In this document: positions 35,969 through 41,994 of the stretch, one piece after another
Layout: the number at the start of each line of letters is the position of its first letter
Numbering within the stretch: position 1 is the first letter of the stretch
DNA from: Streptococcus sp. SPS1
GTDB lineage: Bacteria > Bacillota > Bacilli > Lactobacillales > Streptococcaceae
Direction: 5' to 3'
Length of the DNA stretch: 41,994 nucleotides
NCBI RefSeq assembly: GCF_030439915.1
Contig: NZ_JAQFJG010000015.1
Span: 1 to 41,994, forward strand
Made by a program: the position numbers and the translations under genes
Notes under the pieces: generated by a model
Told to the model about the DNA's origin: nothing
The model's database searches: none
Seen by the model: the letters and a program-made list of their open reading frames with translations, nothing else

Positions 35969-37600
35969 TTAGATTTGTTCTGCAAAAACCTTTTCAGCTA
36001 GATTCATAGCGTGGTCTGATACACGGGTGTAGTGTGAGATGATGTCGATAAAGTTGACCCCAGCTTGTGTTGAACATTCGCCTTTATTGAGGCGTTTGAT
36101 GTGAGTTTTTCTGAGAACACGTTCTATCTTATTGATTGCTTCATGACGTTCTACAAGACTGCGTGCTTTTTCAATGTCATTGTTTTCCACACTATACAGA
36201 GCATCTTTGATAAAGTCACTAGTTTGACGGTAAACTTCCTCTAATTCTTTCAAGGCGGCATCAGAAAATTCAACATTTTTCCGTTGAAGATAGTCAGTCA
36301 GATTGAGTAGAGCCTCTGCGTGGTCTCCAATCCGTTCCAAATCACGAGAGGAATCAAGAATATTGGTGAGCACTTCGCTTTCTTTTTGGCTGAGAGCTTC
36401 GCTTGAAAGGGCAATGAGATAACGTGTTAATTGCTCATCGATGGTGTTAATGGCTTCTTCGGTTTTATGCCCTTTTTCAGCAACTTTTTCATCCAAGTCA
36501 ATGATATACTTATAGGAAAGGTCAAAGGCTTTAGCAGCGTAGTTTCCTAAGTGCAAGAGCTCTTTCTTAGCATTTCCGAGAGCGATAGATGGGGCTTGTT
36601 TGATGAAATGTTCATCAAGATATAAGGGTTCGTATTTGACAACCTCGTCCTCTCCAGGAATAATCTTGGTTACAAAGTAAGCCAGAGCTCCGATAAATGG
36701 AAATTGGACAATGGTATTGGTAATATTAAAGGTTCCGTGAGCAAAGGCGATGGTCATTTCCGGTGCTAGATTTAGCGTAGATTCAAACCAATGAATCAAG
36801 CCAGTGAAAGGTACAAGGAAGACAATACAGATAACCGTACCAATCACGTTAAAGGCGACATGGGCACCAGCAACACGTTTGGCGGCGATATTGGCTCCAA
36901 GAGAAGCAATAATAGCTGTAATGGTCGTTCCGATATTATCACCAAATAGAACTGGCAAAGCTCCCTGTAGGTCAATCAGATTGCTGGCGTAGAGGTTTTG
37001 TAAAATCCCGATGGTAGCCGAGGAAGCTTGAATTAGCAAGGTCAAGCCGGTACCGACAAAGACACCCAAAACAGGATTCTTACTTAGCTCAATCATATAG
37101 TCTTTAAAGACCTGTAAATCTTTGAGTGGAGCCATTGCACCGCTCATGAGATTGAGGGCGAAAAAGATACCACCGACACCAAAGAGGATGCGTCCGATAT
37201 TATTGACTGTCCGATTTTTTGTAAAGAAGAGGCAGACAGCACCGATAAAGAGCATAGGCAGGGCATAGTCACCTAGTTTAAACCCAATAAGAAAGGATGT
37301 GACTGTTGTCCCAATATTAGCCCCCATGACAATTCCGATAGCCTGACGTAAGGTTAGGAGACCGGCACTGACTAGGCCGACTGTGATAACTGTTACACCA
37401 GAACTAGACTGAATTAGAGCAGTCATCCCAATACCAACCAGAACTCCAAAGAAAGGATTGCTAGTATATTTGTCAATGTAAAAACGAAGGCGATCTCCAG
37501 CAGCTTGTTGCAAACCGTCCCCCATGGTCTTGATACTATATAAGAATAGTCCCAGACCACCTAAAAAGTGAAATAAAATTTCCTGCCAATTAATGGACAT
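35969..37600 (-). CDS. Na/Pi cotransporter family protein with PhoU domain
   Basis: The 543-residue protein has two inverted membrane repeats each with the QSSS-type motif of the NptA/PNaS family (ALIQSSSGVTVITVGLVSAG near 60 and LLIQASSATIGILQNL near 190), followed from about residue 340 by a PhoU-like helical domain. It should couple sodium to phosphate movement, with the PhoU part as a regulator. CGGAGG precedes the ATG. The gene stands alone. Confidence 0.9.
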   Translation of the reverse strand: MSINWQEILFHFLGGLGLFLYSIKTMGDGLQQAAGDRLRFYIDKYTSNPFFGVLVGIGMTALIQSSSGVTVITVGLVSAGLLTLRQAIGIVMGANIGTTVTSFLIGFKLGDYALPMLFIGAVCLFFTKNRTVNNIGRILFGVGGIFFALNLMSGAMAPLKDLQVFKDYMIELSKNPVLGVFVGTGLTLLIQASSATIGILQNLYASNLIDLQGALPVLFGDNIGTTITAIIASLGANIAAKRVAGAHVAFNVIGTVICIVFLVPFTGLIHWFESTLNLAPEMTIAFAHGTFNITNTIVQFPFIGALAYFVTKIIPGEDEVVKYEPLYLDEHFIKQAPSIALGNAKKELLHLGNYAAKAFDLSYKYIIDLDEKVAEKGHKTEEAINTIDEQLTRYLIALSSEALSQKESEVLTNILDSSRDLERIGDHAEALLNLTDYLQRKNVEFSDAALKELEEVYRQTSDFIKDALYSVENNDIEKARSLVERHEAINKIERVLRKTHIKRLNKGECSTQAGVNFIDIISHYTRVSDHAMNLAEKVFAEQI

Positions 37601-37794
37601 TTCTTTTTCCTCCGAAAAATAATAACGGAATATCTCCTATTCTATTTTAAAGGATAAAAGTAAATCTAACAAGTGTTAAGCTAAGATTTTAGAAAGAAAA
37701 ATTGTCAGAAAAAGTAAAAATAATAGACTCTAGCATGTCACAAAGATTAAATATCGAAAAATCTTGTGAAATCTTTCCTTATATTTCCAAAGTG

Positions 37795-37803
37795 TGATAT
37801 AAT
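37795..37803 (+). promoter_or_regulatory. pgk promoter (extended -10)
   Basis: TGA TATAAT is followed 36 bases later by the pgk ATG; the leader carries AAAGGGG. No clear -35 box is seen. Confidence 0.7.
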
Positions 37804-37839
37804 AGTTTCGAATAAAATAAATAAAGGGGTTTTTGTAAC

Positions 37840-39036
37840 ATGGCAAAACTTACTGTTAAAGACGTTGACTTGAAAGGTAAAAAAGTCCTCGTTCGTGTTG
37901 ACTTCAACGTACCATTGAAAGATGGCGTAATCACTAACGACAACCGTATCACAGCAGCTCTTCCAACTATTAAGTACATCATCGAACAAGGTGGACGTGC
38001 AATTCTTTTCTCTCACCTTGGACGTGTGAAAGAAGAAGCTGATAAAGCTGGTAAATCACTTGCTCCTGTAGCAGAAGACTTGGCAGCAAAACTTGGTCAA
38101 GACGTTGTGTTCCCAGGTGTTACTCGTGGTGCTGAATTGGAAGCAGCTATCAACGCTCTTGAAGATGGACAAGTTCTTTTGGTTGAAAACACTCGTTACG
38201 AAGATGTTGACGGCAAGAAAGAATCTAAAAACGATCCTGAACTTGGTAAATATTGGGCATCACTTGGAGATGGTATCTTCGTAAACGATGCATTCGGTAC
38301 AGCTCACCGTGCACACGCATCTAACGTTGGTATCTCAGCAAACGTTGAAAAAGCAGTTGCTGGTTTCCTTCTTGAAAACGAAATTGCCTACATCCAAGAA
38401 GCAGTTGAAACTCCAGAACGTCCATTCGTGGCTATCCTTGGTGGTTCAAAAGTTTCAGACAAGATCGGTGTTATCGAAAACTTGCTTGAAAAAGCTGATA
38501 AAGTCCTTATCGGTGGTGGTATGACTTACACATTCTACAAAGCACAAGGTATCGAAATCGGTAACTCACTTGTAGAAGAAGACAAATTGGATGTTGCGAA
38601 AGCTCTTCTTGAAAAAGCAAACGGTAAATTGATCTTGCCAGTTGACTCAAAAGAAGCTAATGCATTTGCTGGCTACACTGAAGTGCGTGACACTGAAGGT
38701 GAAGCAGTTTCTGAAGGCTTCCTTGGTCTTGACATCGGTCCAAAATCTATCGCTAAATTTGACGAAGCTTTGACTGGTGCCAAAACAGTTGTATGGAACG
38801 GACCTATGGGTGTATTTGAAAACCCAGATTTCCAAGCTGGTACAATTGGTGTGATGGACGCTATCGTGAAACAACCAGGTGTTAAATCAATCATTGGTGG
38901 TGGTGACTCAGCTGCCGCAGCGATTAACCTTGGCCGTGCAGACAAGTTCTCATGGATCTCTACTGGTGGTGGAGCTTCAATGGAACTCCTTGAAGGTAAA
39001 GTTCTTCCAGGACTTGCAGCCTTGACAGAAAAATAA
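37840..39036 (+). CDS. pgk: Phosphoglycerate kinase
   Basis: Pgk makes ATP and 3-phosphoglycerate from 1,3-bisphosphoglycerate and ADP in glycolysis. The 398-residue protein has the family start [17 protein letters not shown], the hinge motif [16 protein letters not shown] and the nucleotide-site GGGDSAAA near the end. Codon use is strongly biased, as expected for a very highly expressed gene. It is flanked by its own promoter and terminator. Confidence 0.97.
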   Translation: MAKLTVKDVDLKGKKVLVRVDFNVPLKDGVITNDNRITAALPTIKYIIEQGGRAILFSHLGRVKEEADKAGKSLAPVAEDLAAKLGQDVVFPGVTRGAELEAAINALEDGQVLLVENTRYEDVDGKKESKNDPELGKYWASLGDGIFVNDAFGTAHRAHASNVGISANVEKAVAGFLLENEIAYIQEAVETPERPFVAILGGSKVSDKIGVIENLLEKADKVLIGGGMTYTFYKAQGIEIGNSLVEEDKLDVAKALLEKANGKLILPVDSKEANAFAGYTEVRDTEGEAVSEGFLGLDIGPKSIAKFDEALTGAKTVVWNGPMGVFENPDFQAGTIGVMDAIVKQPGVKSIIGGGDSAAAAINLGRADKFSWISTGGGASMELLEGKVLPGLAALTEK

Positions 39037-39053
39037 GATTTTATAAACAAATC

Positions 39054-39089
39054 AAAGAAGAGAGGGATGAAAGTTCCTCTTTTCTTTTA
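39054..39089 (+). terminator. Terminator of pgk
   Basis: AAAGAAGAGAGGGA and TTCCTCTTTTCTTT pair around a short GATGAAAG loop, followed by TTTTA. Confidence 0.8.
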
Positions 39090-39171
39090 CTTAAAATAAA
39101 AACGCTTCCTCTCAACTATTACTCATAAAAATCACCGATTTATGATAAAATGGAAATAGAAAGTTGAGATT

Positions 39172-39699
39172 ATGAGTTATTTTAAAAAATATAAATTCGA
39201 TAAATCCCAGTTCAAACTTGGTATGCGAACCTTTAAAACAGGTATTGCTGTTTTTCTAGTTCTCTTGATTTTTGGCTTTTTTGGCTGGAAAGGTCTTCAA
39301 ATTGGTGCTTTAACAGCTGTGTTTAGCCTGAGGGAGAGTTTTGATAAGAGTGTCCATTTTGGGACTTCGCGTATTCTAGGAAATAGTATCGGTGGCCTCT
39401 ATGCCTTGGTTTTCTTCCTAATAAATAGTTTTTTCCACGAAGCCTTTTGGGTGACCTTAGTTGTTGTTCCAATCTGCACCATGTTAACCATTATGACAAA
39501 TGTAGCCATGAATAACAAAGCAGGGGTTATTGGTGGTGTAGCAGCTATGTTAATCATTACCCTATCGATTCCGAGCGGCGAAACAATTTTGTACGTGTTT
39601 GCGCGTGTATCAGAAACGTTCATGGGAGTTTTTGTCGCAATTCTTGTAAATTACGATATTGATCGTATTCGGCTCTTTTTAGAGAAAAAAGAAAAATAA
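39172..39699 (+). CDS. Aromatic acid exporter-family membrane protein
   Basis: The 175-residue protein has a basic N-terminus and about five helices, with the conserved FKTGIAVFLVLLIFGFFGWKG and SLRESFDKSVHFGTSRILGNSIGG segments of the FUSC-like/DUF939 (ArAE) group. Full-length members have a long C-terminal cytosolic part, so this is the short form seen in streptococci. The substrate is unknown. It lies just before the glnRA promoter. Confidence 0.82.
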   Translation: MSYFKKYKFDKSQFKLGMRTFKTGIAVFLVLLIFGFFGWKGLQIGALTAVFSLRESFDKSVHFGTSRILGNSIGGLYALVFFLINSFFHEAFWVTLVVVPICTMLTIMTNVAMNNKAGVIGGVAAMLIITLSIPSGETILYVFARVSETFMGVFVAILVNYDIDRIRLFLEKKEK

Positions 39700-39716
39700 T
39701 GTTACATTTTATAACA
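39700..39716 (+). promoter_or_regulatory. GlnR operator
   Basis: TGTTA-CATTTTA-TAACA matches the GlnR consensus TGTNA-N7-TNACA exactly and lies seven bases upstream of the -35 box of glnRA, which implies autoregulation by nitrogen status. Confidence 0.92.
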
Positions 39717-39723
39717 TTATCAA

Positions 39724-39752
39724 TTGACGTTTGTCTTTTTTTAGACTATAAT
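39724..39752 (+). promoter_or_regulatory. glnRA promoter
   Basis: TTGACG (39724-39729), 17-bp spacer, TATAAT (39747-39752). Confidence 0.92.
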
Positions 39753-39775
39753 AGACAGAAAGAAGGAAATTGTAA

Positions 39776-40132
39776 ATGAAGGAAAAAGAATTTCGCCGAA
39801 ATATGGCTGTTTTTCCTATCGGCAGTGTTATGAAGTTGACCGATCTATCGGCGCGTCAGATTCGTTATTATGAAGATCAAGAGTTGATCAAACCTGATCG
39901 AAACGAAGGAAACCGTCGCATGTATTCCTTGAATGACATGGATCGTCTACTTGAAATTAAAGATTATATCTCTGAAGGTTATAATATCGCTGCCATTAAG
40001 AAAAAATATGCTGAACGTGAAGCGAAATCCAAGAAAGCGGTGAGTCAGACTGAGGTGCGCCGTGCACTTCACAATGAACTCCTCCAACAGGGGCGCTTTG
40101 CTTCAGTACAGTCACCTTTTGGTCGCGGTTAG
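39776..40132 (+). CDS. glnR: Nitrogen regulator GlnR (MerR family)
   Basis: GlnR represses glnRA and other nitrogen genes when glutamine is high, sensed through feedback-inhibited glutamine synthetase. The 118-residue protein has a MerR-type helix-turn-helix (LTDLSARQIRYYEDQELIKPDRNEGNRRMYSLNDMDRL) and a C-terminal tail that in the family contacts GlnA. It is followed by glnA after 36 bp. Confidence 0.96.
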   Translation: MKEKEFRRNMAVFPIGSVMKLTDLSARQIRYYEDQELIKPDRNEGNRRMYSLNDMDRLLEIKDYISEGYNIAAIKKKYAEREAKSKKAVSQTEVRRALHNELLQQGRFASVQSPFGRG

Positions 40133-40168
40133 GCAACCGTAAGTAGTCATACATTAAGGAGAAAACTC

Positions 40169-41515
40169 ATGCCAATCACAGCTGCAGATATTCGTCGTGA
40201 AGTCAAGGAAAAAAATGTTACCTTTATTCGTCTCATGTTTTCAGATATTTTGGGAACCATGAAAAACGTCGAAATTCCTGCTACAGATGAACAATTAGAT
40301 AAGGTCTTGTCAAATAAGGCTATGTTTGATGGATCTTCTATTGAAGGTTTTGTACGTATCAATGAGTCAGATATGTACTTGTACCCAGACTTGGATACAT
40401 GGACAGTCTTCCCTTGGGGAGATGAAAATGGAAGTGTTGCAGGTTTGATCTGTGATGTCTATACAACAGAAGGTGAACCATTTGCAGGAGACCCTCGTGG
40501 CAATTTGAAACGAGCTCTTCGTCACATGGAAGAAGTGGGATTCAAGTCCTTCAACCTTGGACCAGAACCAGAATTCTTCCTATTTAAGTTGGATGAAAAT
40601 GGAGACCCAACACTTGAAGTAAATGACAAGGGCGGCTACTTTGATTTGGCGCCTACTGACCTTGCGGATAATACACGTCGTGAAATCGTTAATGTCTTGA
40701 CCAAAATGGGATTTGAAGTAGAAGCCAGCCACCACGAGGTTGCAGTTGGTCAACACGAGATTGACTTTAAGTACGATGAAGTTCTTCGTGCTTGTGATAA
40801 GATTCAAATCTTTAAACTTGTTGTTAAAACCATTGCTCGCAAACATGGCCTTTACGCAACCTTTATGGCGAAACCAAAATTTGGTATTGCTGGATCAGGT
40901 ATGCACTGTAATATGTCCTTGTTTGATGCAGAAGGAAATAATGCCTTCTTTGATCCAAATGATCCAAAAGGAATGCAGTTGTCAGAAACAGCCTATCATT
41001 TCCTTGGTGGTTTGATCAAGCATGCCTACAACTATACTGCTATCATGAATCCAACGGTTAACTCATACAAACGTTTGGTTCCAGGTTATGAAGCGCCTGT
41101 TTACATTGCTTGGGCTGGTCGTAATCGTTCGCCACTTGTGCGCGTGCCTGCTTCACGTGGTATGGGAACTCGTCTTGAGTTGCGTTCAGTGGATCCAATG
41201 GCGAACCCATACATCGCTATGGCGGTTCTGTTGGAAGTTGGTTTGCATGGTATTGAAAACAAAATCGAAGCACCAGCTCCTATCGAAGAAAATATCTACA
41301 TCATGACAGCAGAAGAGCGTAAGGAAGCTGGTATTACAGACCTTCCATCAACTCTTCACAACGCTTTGAAAGCTTTGACAGAAGATGAGGTTGTCAGAGC
41401 AGCTCTTGGAGAACATATCTATACTAGTTTCCTTGAAGCCAAACGAATCGAATGGGCAAGTTATGCAACCTTCGTTTCACAATGGGAAATTGATAACTAT
41501 TTAGATCTTTACTAA
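40169..41515 (+). CDS. glnA: Glutamine synthetase type I
   Basis: GlnA makes glutamine from glutamate, ammonia and ATP as a dodecamer. The 448-residue protein has FDGSSIEGF, the GSGMHCNMS motif and the ATP-site [22 protein letters not shown]. The length and the pairing with glnR fit the GSI-alpha type, which is controlled by feedback and not by adenylylation. AAGGAG precedes the ATG. Confidence 0.97.
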   Translation: MPITAADIRREVKEKNVTFIRLMFSDILGTMKNVEIPATDEQLDKVLSNKAMFDGSSIEGFVRINESDMYLYPDLDTWTVFPWGDENGSVAGLICDVYTTEGEPFAGDPRGNLKRALRHMEEVGFKSFNLGPEPEFFLFKLDENGDPTLEVNDKGGYFDLAPTDLADNTRREIVNVLTKMGFEVEASHHEVAVGQHEIDFKYDEVLRACDKIQIFKLVVKTIARKHGLYATFMAKPKFGIAGSGMHCNMSLFDAEGNNAFFDPNDPKGMQLSETAYHFLGGLIKHAYNYTAIMNPTVNSYKRLVPGYEAPVYIAWAGRNRSPLVRVPASRGMGTRLELRSVDPMANPYIAMAVLLEVGLHGIENKIEAPAPIEENIYIMTAEERKEAGITDLPSTLHNALKALTEDEVVRAALGEHIYTSFLEAKRIEWASYATFVSQWEIDNYLDLY

Positions 41516-41588
41516 TGGAGAAGAAAGATCGCCTCAGGGCCAATGTCATTAAGTTAAGAAGAGTCTGGGGCAAAAAGTTTTCACCCAC

Positions 41589-41630
41589 AAAAAAGCTAGA
41601 GATTTCCCATTGGGGAACTCTAGCTTTTTA
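41589..41630 (+). terminator. Terminator of glnRA
   Basis: AAAAGCTAGAG and CTCTAGCTTTT form the base of a long stem that is continued inward by TCCC/GGGA and followed by TTTTTA. Confidence 0.9.
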
Positions 41631-41647
41631 ATTATGTGACTATTAGT

Positions 41648-41994
41648 CCGTCTCGCTCCGCTAGGTGCGAGACAAAAAACCACCCGCTATGCGGGTGCGC
41701 GTCGAAGGTTATACCAAAAAAACTCCGAACGCGATACAATAAAGGTGTTCAAGCCAATTGTAAAGCGAAAGGAGAAAAATATGGCACAAAAGGCTCATAG
41801 TTTATCGCACACAAAGTTGCACTGTTCTATCACATTGTGTTCAACCCTAAGTATAGACGAAGAGTCGTCTATAATCAATATCGAAGTAGTTTAGGCGAAA
41901 TATTTCATCGCTTGTGTAGTTATAAAGGAGTTGAAATTATCGAGGGTCACTTAATGCCAGACCATGTACACATGTTAGTAAGTATTCCACCAAG
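41648..41994 (+). mobile_element. Left part of an IS200-type insertion sequence
   Basis: Two GC-rich hairpins (41650-41656 with 41667-41673, and 41681-41687 with 41691-41697) precede a TnpA gene, as at the left end of IS200-like elements, which have no terminal inverted repeats. The second hairpin, followed on the minus strand by a T-run, is also an intrinsic terminator that would shield the element from readthrough. The exact left boundary is my estimate and the element runs past the window. Confidence 0.75.
41781..41994 (+). pseudogene. tnpA: IS200-family transposase TnpA, frameshifted and cut by the window
   Basis: The ATG follows AAAGGAG and starts MAQKAHSLSHTK, the usual IS200 TnpA start. 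The frame then runs into a stop at 41891-41893. From about 41825 the second forward frame carries the rest of the protein: YHIVFNPKYRRRVVYNQYRS and later GHLMPDHVHMLVSIPP with the HVH metal motif of Y1 HUH transposases. The shift, equivalent to one missing base, lies between about 41813 and 41827. The catalytic Tyr is outside the window. Confidence 0.8.

Noticed and set aside
37807..37815. TTCGAATA resembling the ComX combox
   Set aside because: It lies downstream of the clear TATAAT of pgk, lacks the following T-rich stretch, and differs at a conserved base.

Overview
The window comes from a low-GC Gram-positive bacterium of the Streptococcus mitis group (S. pneumoniae, S. mitis, S. oralis and relatives). 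The evidence is the amiACDEF oligopeptide permease operon, epuA-endA, YidC2, the scpA-scpB-rluB-yidD block, glnRA with a perfect GlnR box, and two BOX repeats matching the A1B1C1 and A1B2C1 layouts known from pneumococci. The order of blocks is not the one I remember for S. pneumoniae reference strains, so a commensal relative or a rearranged strain is likely.

Region 1 (1-6095) is the accessory part and the most unusual. At least four tandem 218-bp units each carry a strong RBS and a 30-residue, strongly basic peptide without Cys, double-glycine or acidic residues. Each unit also carries a 9-bp direct repeat with 12-bp spacing that closely resembles a binding site of the competence regulator ComE. 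A long hairpin follows, then six AT-rich genes: ABC-2 permease, CPBP-type membrane protease homologue, small membrane protein, BcrA-like ATPase, second ABC-2 permease and an ABC exporter without a peptidase domain. I read this as a possibly competence-controlled peptide production, export and self-protection locus that I cannot match to a named system. The array may extend beyond the left edge.

Region 2 (6096-16478) is housekeeping: YidC2 and acylphosphatase on the minus strand, then a SpoU-type rRNA methyltransferase, a Bax-inhibitor-1 protein, asnA, rsmD-coaD-ylbL, a DUF1146 protein, murA-epuA, endA, a CNNM/CorC-type transporter and tRNA-Cys. Three genes have an extended -10 promoter so close to the start codon that leaderless mRNAs are predicted.

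Region 3 (16554-26646) holds two transport operons. amiACDEF imports oligopeptides and has a near-consensus CodY box next to its promoter. The second operon is a TrpXYZ-like ABC importer preceded by a leader peptide rich in Phe/Tyr and seven mutually exclusive RNA segments ending in a terminator, which I interpret as a ribosome-mediated attenuator. A BOX element lies between attenuator and genes. Just after this operon is the 3' remnant of a trehalose-6-phosphate hydrolase gene, marking a deletion or replacement of a tre locus.

Region 4 (26704-33167) is a long, tightly overlapping housekeeping operon: yneF-like, murI, an extended RdgB, a YfcE-type phosphodiesterase, a CBS protein, a degenerate XerD-like protein, scpA, scpB, rluB and yidD, closed by a second BOX. 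Region 5 (33192-41630) has galE, pepA plus an immunity-like small protein, a Na/Pi cotransporter, pgk, an aromatic-acid-exporter-type membrane protein and glnRA. The right edge enters an IS200-type insertion sequence with a frameshifted transposase.
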